Shown: positions 1-6,829, counted from the stretch's first letter. The stretch is DNA of 7,094 bases from Acidobacteriota bacterium (GCA_003650445.1 QMQE01000134.1:1-7094); one strand, 5' to 3'. The notes: generated by a model not told the origin, from the letters alone. Numbers and translations: made by a program.

Positions 1-25
1 TCCGAAAGAATTGTACCATGATACA

Positions 26-72
26 GGGATGAGAAGGAGAAGAATTTAACACAAAGGCACTAAGGCACAAAG
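26..72 (+). repeat. Left arm of imperfect inverted repeat
   Basis: The 47-nt arm begins GGGATGAG, runs through GAATTTAACACAAAGGCAC and ends in GGCACAAAG. The reverse complement of 319-369 carries the same words in the same order, with a few substitutions and small insertions. Inside the arm, AAGGCAC occurs twice, so it is itself partly tandem. Repeats of the type AACACAAAGGCACAAAG are, from general experience, common in the spacers of several environmental bacterial lineages; their function is not known to me. Confidence 0.75.
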
Positions 73-255
73 GTAAGATAAAGAGGAAATAATTACATAA
101 TCCAGAAAAAGATAACGGGAAAAAGGTGAAAAAAGACCAATTCTTTAGCTGTCAAGGAGAACCCGCATTTCAAAAACTGCGTTCTTGAAATAGGAACTTG
201 AGCTGAAGTGTACTGTTGAGCTTGCTCATAAGGGACGCTTCCGGGAAAGTTTAGT

Positions 256-293
256 ACTGCCGACGTCAGTTGGCAGTGCGGGTTTACAAACCC
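256..293. other. Two tandem hairpins inside the inverted repeat
   Basis: The first hairpin has arms ACTGCCGAC (256-264) and GTTGGCAGT (269-277) around a GTCA loop, giving nine pairs including one G-U. The second has GGGTT (280-284) and AACCC (289-293) around a TACA loop. It is followed on the plus strand by TCAATTTT, so it could act as a weak rho-independent terminator. No gene on the plus strand leads into it. It may be part of a repeat element or a small structured RNA. Confidence 0.45.
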
Positions 294-318
294 TCAATTT
301 TCCCCATAATATTCTGAA

Positions 319-369
319 CTTTGTGCCCTTGTGCCTTTGTGTTAAATTCTCTTCTCCTCCGCTCATCCC
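319..369 (-). repeat. Right arm of imperfect inverted repeat
   Basis: Read on the minus strand, this 51-nt arm matches 26-72 closely. Both start GGGATGAG, share GAATTTAACACAAAGGCAC and end GGCACAAAG. The differences are a few extra bases near GGAGGAGAAG and changes in the last AAGGCAC word. The two arms enclose about 245 bp of non-coding sequence. No transposase and no obvious target-site duplication flank the unit. Confidence 0.75.
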
Positions 370-379
370 CCTCAGCGTA

Positions 380-397
380 CTCTGCGGCCTCTGCGGT
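380..397. repeat. GC-rich tandem nonamer
   Basis: CTCTGCGGC (380-388) is followed at once by CTCTGCGGT (389-397), two copies with one mismatch. The related word CTCAGCGTA lies just before it at 371-379, so this may be three diverged copies. The word lies next to the right inverted-repeat arm and probably belongs to the same composite repeat. Confidence 0.6.
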
Positions 398-454
398 GAG
401 TCTCCTTCTCTTCTTAATCCGTGATTTACATGCATTCTGAAATTATTAGAAATG

Positions 455-488
455 AACTCTCAGAGTTGCCAAGTAGGCAGCTAACTCT
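455..488 (-). terminator. Possible mreB terminator, alternative hairpins
   Basis: On the minus strand, starting 31 nt after the mreB stop codon, AGAGTT and GCC can pair with GGC and AACTCT around a TACTT loop, with a four-base bulge (AGCT) on one side. The same AACTC can instead pair with a downstream GAGTT around a TGA loop. The sequence that follows is only moderately T-rich (CATTTCTAATAATTTC), so terminator function is a guess. Confidence 0.25.
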
Positions 489-519
489 ATCTGACTCCCT
501 CGCAGAATGCCCGTTCTTC

Positions 520-1560
520 TCAGCTTGTCAGTGAAATCTTCCTCAAGAGGTTGATATTGGTAAGCATGGCCCCGGTTCCCTGTACTACACAGGTCAAGGG
601 GTCTTCCGCCAATGCCACCGGCAATCCGGTTTCTTCCCGGAGTCGCTTATCAAGGTTACGGAGAAGCGCACCGCCTCCCGCCAGGATTATCCCACGATCC
701 ACAATATCTGCAGAAAGAGCCGGAGGGGTTTTTTCCAGCGTGATTTTAATGGTTTCCACAATGCTGTCCACCGCAGGGGTTAGTGCTTCTCTTATTTCTG
801 CATCTGTCAGGGCTAATCCCTTGGGAAGTCCCGTTTCCAGGTCCCGTCCCTTAATTTCCATTTCAAGTTGCTTGTCCAGTGCATAGGCAGACCCGATATT
901 GATTTTCACATCTTCCGCTGTTCGCTCTCCGATGAGGAGGCGGTATTGTTTTTTGATATACCGGATAATGGACTGATCCATTTCGTTTCCGGCTGTCCGG
1001 AGGGATTTGCAGAATACGACACCCGCCAATGAAATCACTGCAACATCAGTCGTTCCGCCACCGATATCCACAATCATGTTCCCGGTGGGCTCGGTGATGG
1101 GCAGGCCGGCACCGATAGCTGCTACCATTGCCTGCTCCACGAGAAAAACCTCGGACGCCCCCGCTTTCAAAGCAGAATCCCGAACAGCCCTGCGCTCCAC
1201 CTGGGTAATTTCAGAGGGGACTGAGATGATGATTCGGGGACGGACCGCCACTCGCCGGTTATGTGCTTTTTTAATGAAGTAATCCAGCATTCGCTCCGTT
1301 ACTTCAAAATCCGCAATAACTCCTTCTTTCATCGGTTGAATTGCCACAATGTTAGACGGAGTCTTGCCTAACATCTCCTTTGCTTCAGAACCCACCGCTT
1401 CCACACGGTTATTCTTGAGGTTGATTGCGACAATGGACGGTTCCCGAACCACTATTCCTTTATTGCGAATAAAAACAAGGGTATTGGCCGTTCCCAGGTC
1501 AATAGCCAGATCACTTGAAAAAATCGATAACCACGAGAGTGGATTCATCAGACCCATCAT
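520..1560 (-). CDS. mreB: Rod shape-determining protein MreB
   Basis: MreB is a bacterial actin homologue that polymerises on ATP under the inner membrane and guides lateral peptidoglycan synthesis. The ORF is full length (346 residues; the family is about 330-350). Actin-fold nucleotide motifs are intact: phosphate-1 DLGTANT (21-27), phosphate-2 DIGGGTTD (165-172) and the adenosine motif AGGGALLRNLD (294-304). The connecting segment reads VEQAMVAAIGAGLP (141-154), where E. coli MreB has EEPMAAAIGAG; Glu142 is kept. The N-terminus before DLAIDLG contains MNPLSWLSIF, which could be the amphipathic membrane-binding segment. An AGGAG box (1564-1568) lies 3 nt from the first ATG and 6 nt from the second (1557), so translation may start at the second; numbering here uses the first. 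mreC and mreD are not adjacent in this window. The gene is 97 nt downstream of the diguanylate cyclase gene and probably also has its own promoter. Confidence 0.97.
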   Translation of the reverse strand: MMGLMNPLSWLSIFSSDLAIDLGTANTLVFIRNKGIVVREPSIVAINLKNNRVEAVGSEAKEMLGKTPSNIVAIQPMKEGVIADFEVTERMLDYFIKKAHNRRVAVRPRIIISVPSEITQVERRAVRDSALKAGASEVFLVEQAMVAAIGAGLPITEPTGNMIVDIGGGTTDVAVISLAGVVFCKSLRTAGNEMDQSIIRYIKKQYRLLIGERTAEDVKINIGSAYALDKQLEMEIKGRDLETGLPKGLALTDAEIREALTPAVDSIVETIKITLEKTPPALSADIVDRGIILAGGGALLRNLDKRLREETGLPVALAEDPLTCVVQGTGAMLTNINLLRKISLTS

Positions 1561-1584
1561 TTACTCCTGCTGCAGTTTCGTCAT
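1561..1584 (-). CDS. Possible seven-codon leader ORF before mreB
   Basis: On the minus strand an ATG at 1584 opens a seven-codon frame, MTKLQQE. Its TAA stop (1563-1561) directly abuts the first mreB ATG in the same frame. It has a strong ribosome-binding site, GGAGG (1595-1591), six bases upstream, and the AGGAG of mreB lies within its last codons. It could be a translational-coupling leader peptide for mreB, or chance. No known leader peptide is recognised. Confidence 0.3.
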   Translation of the reverse strand: MTKLQQE

Positions 1585-1591
1585 TTGATTC

Positions 1592-1607
1592 CTCCGATCC
1601 CCCGGAG
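1592..1607 (-). promoter_or_regulatory. Hairpin covering leader ribosome-binding site
   Basis: In mreB-sense RNA, CTCCG pairs with CGGAG around a six-base loop (GGGGAT). The 3' arm contains most of the CGGAGG ribosome-binding site of the seven-codon frame at 1584-1561. The stem is only 5 bp, though GC-rich, so control of translation is inference. Confidence 0.3.
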
Positions 1608-1657
1608 CCCGGCAAAGGAACAGGCATAAGAATTATGACAGGTTTATCTTAACTTTC

Positions 1658-2974
1658 TCACTCGGCAATTTCAATACCATTCTTCTGGTTCATTTTTCTC
1701 CTGTACATTGCCTTGTCTGCTTTGGACAGGATGGCTTCGGTTGTGGAGCCATGTTCCGGAAATGAGGCAATGCCGATACTGACGGTGAGCCGAATATCCC
1801 GATAGTGATATTTACAAATAGCTTCGCAAATTTTTTCAGCGTATATTCGACTTTTTTCTGCGGTTAATCCCGGCTGAATAACGGTAAATTCATCCCCCCC
1901 GTAACGGGAAACAACATCCTCTTCCCGAACTGCTTCTTTGATCAGCTGGGCAACATCAACCAGAACCGAACTCCCCGCAAGATGCCCATAATTGTCATTC
2001 ACAGATTTAAAATTATCCAGATCCAGAAAAATGATGGAAAGAAAACCCTGGTATTGAGTCGCCTTCCTTATTGTCTCTTCCAGAAACCAGTTCTGATACC
2101 GTGAATTATAAAGGGATGTCAGGTCATCCCTTTTTGTCATTTCTTCCATTTCTTTAAAAATAAGGGCATTATGAAGAATTATGGAGCCGTATTTCACCAT
2201 AGTTTTCAGGGAATCCAGGTCATCTTCTGTGAAGGGTTTCCCGGTATCTTTGTTGACAAGTTCTATCACACCAAACAGTTCTCCCTTTCCAACAAGGGGT
2301 GCCGCCATTATCCGCTTTGTTTCAAAACCCGTGGCTTCATCAACATCCTGCAGAAAACGAGCATCTTTTCTCACATCATTGATGATAATAGCTTCCCGAG
2401 TGCTGGCAACCCATCCTGCTATTCCTTTTCCCACCGGGATTTCAATTTTATTCAGTTTTTTCCTGATATTCTGGTTTGTCATTCGAAAATAAAGGGCATT
2501 CCGCTCCCGGTTCAGTAAAAGCAGGGACCATGAGCGTGTATTAAGAAGAGCCTGCACCTTGTTCATAAATTCCCGCATAATTATGTCAGGATCAGAAAGG
2601 TTAATTGCAGATGTAGTCACATGGTTCAGTACTTCATAGTTTCTTGAAAGAACTCGTTCCGATTCTTTCAGTTTCATGAGTTTTTTCTCAATAAAAAGCA
2701 TCAGACGAAATTCTTTTTCTGAAGAAAAGGTCATGCAACCACTGACATCCTGGCCCCCTTTGCGCCGGGTGTACACGTAATAATCATCCACCGGGATAAT
2801 CCCTTTTATTTCTGATTGATGAACAGTATAAAAAACATCTGTAAAAATCAAAATATCATGAGGAAACAACGTCAATGCAGAAAGGTCGGTCTGGGCAGAA
2901 CCGACATAACGCGCGTATTTCCTCGGCACTTCTCCGAACCATAGGATGTTCAGTAGATTTTTATGAATACCCAT
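1658..2974 (-). CDS. GAF-GGDEF diguanylate cyclase
   Basis: The predicted enzyme makes cyclic di-GMP from two GTP, probably in the cytosol. The 438-residue protein has three parts. An N-terminal segment (about 1-100) of unrecognised type is followed by a short, probably helical linker. A GAF sensor domain (about 129-272) follows, with PVGKGIAGWVA (180-190) and APLVGKGELFGVIELVNK (225-242). A C-terminal GGDEF domain (about 281-436) completes it. The catalytic motif is canonical, RYGGDEF (357-363), with the metal-binding segment FLDLDNFKSVND (316-327). An inhibitory-site RxxD (R350-E-E-D353) sits five residues before GGDEF, so product feedback inhibition is likely. No EAL domain and no membrane segment are seen. 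The start overlaps the end of the FecR-domain gene by 25 nt with only a weak ribosome-binding site, which suggests translational coupling. The GAF ligand is unknown. Confidence 0.93.
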   Translation of the reverse strand: MGIHKNLLNILWFGEVPRKYARYVGSAQTDLSALTLFPHDILIFTDVFYTVHQSEIKGIIPVDDYYVYTRRKGGQDVSGCMTFSSEKEFRLMLFIEKKLMKLKESERVLSRNYEVLNHVTTSAINLSDPDIIMREFMNKVQALLNTRSWSLLLLNRERNALYFRMTNQNIRKKLNKIEIPVGKGIAGWVASTREAIIINDVRKDARFLQDVDEATGFETKRIMAAPLVGKGELFGVIELVNKDTGKPFTEDDLDSLKTMVKYGSIILHNALIFKEMEEMTKRDDLTSLYNSRYQNWFLEETIRKATQYQGFLSIIFLDLDNFKSVNDNYGHLAGSSVLVDVAQLIKEAVREEDVVSRYGGDEFTVIQPGLTAEKSRIYAEKICEAICKYHYRDIRLTVSIGIASFPEHGSTTEAILSKADKAMYRRKMNQKNGIEIAE

Positions 2975-4338
2975 TTTTCCATAATTGTTTCGTTGTCGCT
3001 GGCATCCCGGGATATTACCTCGATTCGGTTTTTCCCGGACTGATACAGGGTGATGATGGCTGAGAAAGATCCATCTTCATTAACCTCTACCAACTGGTTG
3101 TTTACTGTCACCCGCGCTTTGGGTTCCGTTTTCCCCCGGACAATCGCAGTTGTCCCGAAAATACGAATGGGCTCAAGAGTAAGCGAAGGCGGCGTTTGGT
3201 CCACAAGAAGTTCATGCTGACGAATCCCCACAACTTTGAACTCACGAATGTCTGAAAAACGTCCCTGTTCATTGGCTTCGTTCAGTGCTGCCACTCGCCA
3301 GAAATAAGTCCCCTTTTCCGGTATAGGGAGGGTCAGGGATGTCCCGCTATACCCGTTACGACGCTCAAGGCAGTTCGCAAAAACCGTATTATTGGCCAGC
3401 TCGAAAGTATACCCCGCAGCGTTGTACACTTTGGACCAGCGGAATCGAATATTTCCCTTTCCACTTGTTTCAATAGTCTTGAAATTCGGGGGTTCTTCCG
3501 CAAGGGGCATTGGTGGCAACATATACGTTTTCTCTGCCATTGTGTGCTGGGAAATCCGAAGCACCTGTTGAGGCCCCAGCTTTCGATCCCGTTCCCCGCC
3601 CTGCACCAGCAAATTCCCTTCCAGGCATGCCACTGTTGTCGTCAGCAAATTGCTATCTACTCCCGCACGCCCCATTGCATTCAAAGAATAGAGAACCTTC
3701 GCTTTTCCAATAACCAGCTCAAATTTCGGTTGATAATCCGTGATCTTAGAAGCTGTAAACGAAATGCCCCCGTTTTTCAGTTCCATGGACACATTCAGGG
3801 AGTGCGAAACTTTGTCTTCTTCAATTTTGGTGAATATTAATTTCGCCGGGTAGCGAAGGGTGACAGTGGAACCGTCTATAAAAATAATTTCACATCCGGC
3901 TCCTTTCTTCATGGTCAAAACATCCCCGGAACGGATTTTCATACTGCTTTCAACCTGTACAATTCGGGTACCGCCTTCCAGGTAGTCCACGCTTCCTATC
4001 AGCTGTGCAATGTGAGCACCGGACATAACTGCAGACTTTCTGGCTTCCATAATCCCGTTCGCCGTCTTATAAATTTCCCCGCTGAGCCGATCCAGCTTTT
4101 TAAATTCATAATTATCCAGATACTCTTTCAGAGCATCTACGCTGTCCAATGCCCTGTTCAGTTTTACCTTTTCCTCATCCAGTTTTGCAATGATAAATGC
4201 TTTCTGAAGTAGCGCCAGTGATTTAACTAATTTTTTTTCGCTGCGTTGGCGCATGGTATGGAGATACACCGGATACAAGACTATGGAAACCAAAACCAGG
4301 AGAATAAGGACCAGCGCCGAAGTTTTTATAACTTTCAC
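2950..4338 (-). CDS. Membrane-anchored FecR-domain protein, FN3 and Ig-like
   Basis: This 462-residue protein is predicted to be anchored at the envelope. An N-terminal hydrophobic helix (about 7-27) without a clear cleavage site suggests a signal anchor. A charged, probably coiled-coil helix (about 30-103) follows. Residues about 108-262 resemble a FecR-type beta domain: GSVDYLEGG, then SGDVLTMKKGAGCEIIFIDG and later VACLEGNLLVQGG. Residues about 285-370 look like a fibronectin type III fold (FRWSKVYNAAGYTFELA, then YFWRVAALNE). Residues about 382-460 look like a bacterial Ig-like fold (GKTEPKARVTVN, DGSFSAIITL, RDASDNE). FecR proteins proper relay siderophore signals to sigma factors; no sigma factor or TonB receptor is nearby, so only the fold is claimed. 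Translation starts at GTG (4338-4336) with AAGGAAG five bases upstream. The gene overlaps the diguanylate cyclase start, so the two probably form one operon, perhaps as sensor and output. Confidence 0.85.
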   Translation of the reverse strand: MKVIKTSALVLILLVLVSIVLYPVYLHTMRQRSEKKLVKSLALLQKAFIIAKLDEEKVKLNRALDSVDALKEYLDNYEFKKLDRLSGEIYKTANGIMEARKSAVMSGAHIAQLIGSVDYLEGGTRIVQVESSMKIRSGDVLTMKKGAGCEIIFIDGSTVTLRYPAKLIFTKIEEDKVSHSLNVSMELKNGGISFTASKITDYQPKFELVIGKAKVLYSLNAMGRAGVDSNLLTTTVACLEGNLLVQGGERDRKLGPQQVLRISQHTMAEKTYMLPPMPLAEEPPNFKTIETSGKGNIRFRWSKVYNAAGYTFELANNTVFANCLERRNGYSGTSLTLPIPEKGTYFWRVAALNEANEQGRFSDIREFKVVGIRQHELLVDQTPPSLTLEPIRIFGTTAIVRGKTEPKARVTVNNQLVEVNEDGSFSAIITLYQSGKNRIEVISRDASDNETIMEKWVFIKIY

Positions 4339-4364
4339 AGTTTCTTCCTTTCCGTTCTTTTATT

Positions 4365-4392
4365 TTTATCACACTGTACACTATACTTGCAA
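4365..4392 (-). promoter_or_regulatory. Possible promoter of the FecR/GGDEF operon
   Basis: On the minus strand TTGCAA (4392-4387) and GATAAA (4370-4365) are separated by 16 nt. Each matches the sigma-70 consensus at four of six bases. A TG two bases before GATAAA would make an extended -10. It lies about 27 nt upstream of the GTG start. Assignment is by consensus only. Confidence 0.3.
4382..4387 (+). promoter_or_regulatory. Possible -10 box for TIGR02757-guaA pair
   Basis: TATACT matches the TATAAT consensus at five of six bases and lies 34 nt before the ATG at 4422. I see no good -35 at the usual distance. It overlaps the probable minus-strand promoter, so the two transcripts may compete for RNA polymerase. 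Confidence 0.25.
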
Positions 4393-4421
4393 GTGTTGAA
4401 ACAGAAAAGAGGAGAGAATCT

Positions 4422-5294
4422 ATGTCCAAAGAGAAAAAACTTCGTTCAATTCTCATTTCATTATCCTCCCATCAGACAACTGTTGAAAAACTGGACATGG
4501 ACCCCATTGTCTTTCCCCAACATTATCCGGCCATTATTGACAGGGAAATAGTGGCCCTGATCGCCGCTTCCTTCGCGTTTGGAAAAGTCTCCGCAATTCT
4601 GAACGCGCTGGAGAAGGTACTGGCGCCTCTTGGTCCGTCCCCCGCTGCATTTCTCCAATCTGTCGAGCCAGGTGAACTCAACAGGCTTTATCCTGATTTC
4701 CGCTACCGTTTTGTGAGCAGAGAGGGGTTGATTGCCTTTCTTACCGGTATCCGTCATATTCTTCGGGTTGTCGGGAACCCCGGTGAACTGGTGCAAAAAG
4801 ACAACCCGCTTTTCACTGCTGAAGTCTTGTACCGGGAAATACTCACGGGTTGTGGCAATAAACCGGCGCTTGTCGCATCCAATCTCCTGGCCAACCCCGC
4901 AGCCGGGGGCCCGGCAAAGCGCTGGATGTTGTTTCTCCGCTGGATGGTCCGGGACAGTGCCCCGGACCTTGGCCTGTGGCAAAACAGGATTTCCCCTTCC
5001 CGGCTGATTGTTCCACTGGACACCCACTTACTCCGTATTTCCCGTTACCTGGGCTTTACAGTCAAGAAAACCCCCTCCATGAGAGTTGCCCGGGAGATTA
5101 CCTCCCACCTCACAGCCTTTGACCCCGATGACCCCCTTCGCTTCGACTTTGCCATCGCCCATCTCGGCATTGATGGCATCTGCCCGAAAAACCGGCAGCT
5201 TCGCCGCTGCAGCAATTGCCCTTTGCAAGAATTCTGTTTGGAAGGTAGAATGGCAGGGAACATAAAATCGAAGGACGGGTTAGGCAGCCAATGA
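4422..5294 (+). CDS. TIGR02757 family protein, endonuclease III-like features
   Basis: The protein (290 residues) resembles the uncharacterised TIGR02757/DUF2400 family; recognisable stretches include VALIAASFAFGKV (44-56), AKRWMLFLRWMVR (165-177), VPLDTHLLRISRYLG (197-211) and FDFAIAHLGI (241-250). Several features recall helix-hairpin-helix DNA glycosylases of the endonuclease III type. PLDTH with Asp200 parallels the VDTH segment holding the catalytic Asp. Near the C-terminus four cysteines (C254, C263, C266, C272) are spaced C-X8-C-X2-C-X5-C, close to the C-X6-C-X2-C-X5-C of the endonuclease III 4Fe-4S cluster. Lys166 sits before PLDTH but I cannot place it as a catalytic lysine. The function is unknown; DNA binding or repair is inference. 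AGGAG (4410-4414) is seven bases before the ATG. Its stop overlaps the guaA start, so the two are probably co-translated. Confidence 0.88.
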   Translation: MSKEKKLRSILISLSSHQTTVEKLDMDPIVFPQHYPAIIDREIVALIAASFAFGKVSAILNALEKVLAPLGPSPAAFLQSVEPGELNRLYPDFRYRFVSREGLIAFLTGIRHILRVVGNPGELVQKDNPLFTAEVLYREILTGCGNKPALVASNLLANPAAGGPAKRWMLFLRWMVRDSAPDLGLWQNRISPSRLIVPLDTHLLRISRYLGFTVKKTPSMRVAREITSHLTAFDPDDPLRFDFAIAHLGIDGICPKNRQLRRCSNCPLQEFCLEGRMAGNIKSKDGLGSQ

Positions 5295-6829
5295 AACAAA
5301 ACAAAGTCGTGGTACTGGACTTCGGGTCCCAGTACACCAAATTAATTTTAAGGCGAATTCGGGAACTGCACATTTACAGCGAAATTGTTCCTGTTAACAC
5401 CCCGGTGGAGAAAATCCGGGAAATTGGCCCAGCCGCCATTATTCTCTCCGGCGGCCCCCGTTCCGTTTACGAAGAAGGGGCATACCGGGTAGACCCGGAA
5501 CTGTTCCGGCTGAACATCCCGGTGCTGGGCATCTGCTACGGCATGCAACTGATGGCCCATCTTCTGGGGGGCGGAGTCACGGCATCCGATGACCGGGAAT
5601 ACGGCCGGGCCACGGCTAAATTCCAGACAGATTCTCCCCTTTTCCAGGGCATTGTCAGAGAATCCGTCGCCTGGATGAGCCACGGAGACAAGGTGGAAAC
5701 CGTTCCGCCGGGATTTCGTGCCATTGCAACAACAGACACCACCCCTGTTGCGGCAATGGAAAACACTGCACAACAACTGTACGCAGTCCAGTTTCACCCG
5801 GAAGTCACCCATACCGAAGCCGGGCGGGAAATTTTGAAAAACTTTCTTCTTCGAATCGCCCGGATTCAACCGGACTGGCAGATGAAATCCTTTGTGGACG
5901 TTGAAATTGAGCGGATTCGGGAAACTGTGGGTGATGGAACCGTCATCTGCGGCCTCTCCGGCGGGGTAGATTCCTCGGTGGCCGCCGCCCTCATCCATCG
6001 AGCCATCGGTGACCAGCTCCAGTGCATCTTTGTGGACCACGGCCTGCTCAGAAAAAATGAAAAAGACCTCGTGGTGGAAACCTTTGGCCGTCAGTTTCAG
6101 TTTAACCTGAAAGCCGTGGATGCGTCGGAGACCTTCCTCTCCCGGCTGGAGGAGGTTTCAAACCCGGAAGAAAAACGAAAAATCATCGGCCGGACTTTCA
6201 TCGAAATTTTTGAAGACGAAGCCCGGAAGTTTGAAAATGCCCGGTTCCTCGCCCAGGGAACCCTCTACCCGGATGTCATTGAATCTGCCGCCCACGGCGG
6301 AGCATCCGTTACCATCAAATCCCACCATAACGTCGGCGGCCTGCCGGAACACATGAAACTGAAACTGCTGGAACCCCTGCGGGAGCTGTTCAAAGACGAA
6401 GTGCGGGAACTGGGGCGTCTGCTGGGACTACCGGAAGAAATCGTCGGGCGGCACCCTTTCCCGGGGCCGGGGCTTGCGGTGCGGATTCCCGGCGCCCTGG
6501 ACAGGGAAAAAATTGCCATCCTGCAGGAAGCGGACGACATCTTCATTGAAATGCTGCAAAATGCAGGGCTCTACAACGACATTGCCCAGGCCTTTGCCGT
6601 TCTGATACCGGTGAAAACCGTCGGTGTAATGGGTGATTTCCGAACCTACGAATACGTCGCAGCGCTTCGGGCGGTCAAATCCGAGGATTTCATGACTGCG
6701 GACTGGTATCCCATGCCCCACAGCCTTCTCGCCGATATCTCTGCCCGGATTGTCAACGAAGTCAAAGGCATCAATCGCGTTGTCTATGACATCACGTCCA
6801 AACCCCCCGGAACCGTGGAATGGGAATGA
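5291..6829 (+). CDS. guaA: GMP synthase (glutamine-hydrolysing)
   Basis: GuaA converts XMP to GMP using ATP and glutamine, the last step of de novo guanine nucleotide synthesis in the cytosol. The protein is full length (512 residues; family about 510-525). The N-terminal class I glutamine amidotransferase domain (about 5-190) has Cys82 in GICYGMQ and the His169/Glu171 pair in QFHPEV, plus SGGP (53-56). The ATP pyrophosphatase domain follows, with P-loop LSGGVDSS (222-229). The C-terminal dimerisation and XMP-binding part includes HPFPGPGLAVRIPG (388-401) and ends in the family signature SKPPGTVEWE. No key residue is missing. The ATG shares ATGA with the stop of the upstream gene and has only a short AGG six bases before it, so translation is probably coupled to that gene. 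Confidence 0.99.
   Translation: MKQNKVVVLDFGSQYTKLILRRIRELHIYSEIVPVNTPVEKIREIGPAAIILSGGPRSVYEEGAYRVDPELFRLNIPVLGICYGMQLMAHLLGGGVTASDDREYGRATAKFQTDSPLFQGIVRESVAWMSHGDKVETVPPGFRAIATTDTTPVAAMENTAQQLYAVQFHPEVTHTEAGREILKNFLLRIARIQPDWQMKSFVDVEIERIRETVGDGTVICGLSGGVDSSVAAALIHRAIGDQLQCIFVDHGLLRKNEKDLVVETFGRQFQFNLKAVDASETFLSRLEEVSNPEEKRKIIGRTFIEIFEDEARKFENARFLAQGTLYPDVIESAAHGGASVTIKSHHNVGGLPEHMKLKLLEPLRELFKDEVRELGRLLGLPEEIVGRHPFPGPGLAVRIPGALDREKIAILQEADDIFIEMLQNAGLYNDIAQAFAVLIPVKTVGVMGDFRTYEYVAALRAVKSEDFMTADWYPMPHSLLADISARIVNEVKGINRVVYDITSKPPGTVEWE

Larger units (their letters stand above)
1..519. other. Gene-free region downstream of mreB
   Basis: I find no convincing coding sequence here on either strand. 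The region is made of short repetitive words, an inverted repeat with two internal hairpins, a GC-rich tandem nonamer and a possible mreB terminator, each listed separately. The only longer open frame (226-435, minus) is read out of the repeat words and has no recognisable domain. In many bacteria mreC follows mreB directly; it does not do so here. Confidence 0.75.

Noticed and set aside
26..369. Insertion sequence
   Set aside because: No transposase frame lies between the arms and no target-site duplication is visible.
226..435. 69-codon open frame on the minus strand
   Set aside because: It is read from the repeat words (NLTQRHKGTK comes from the AACACAAAGGCACAAGG repeat), has no domain and no clear ribosome-binding site.
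2171..2518. Two overlapping plus-strand open frames within the cyclase gene
   Set aside because: Both are antisense to the conserved GAF domain and show no family features.
2950..4338. Classical FecIR iron-signalling system
   Set aside because: No ECF sigma factor and no TonB-dependent receptor are nearby, and the protein adds FN3-like and Ig-like parts, so only the FecR-type fold is supported.
4461..5027. 188-codon open frame on the minus strand
   Set aside because: It is antisense to the TIGR02757 gene, which has a good ribosome-binding site and recognisable motifs.
5348..6040. 230-codon open frame on the minus strand
   Set aside because: It lies wholly opposite guaA, whose protein is conserved throughout; its own translation is low-complexity and unrecognised.
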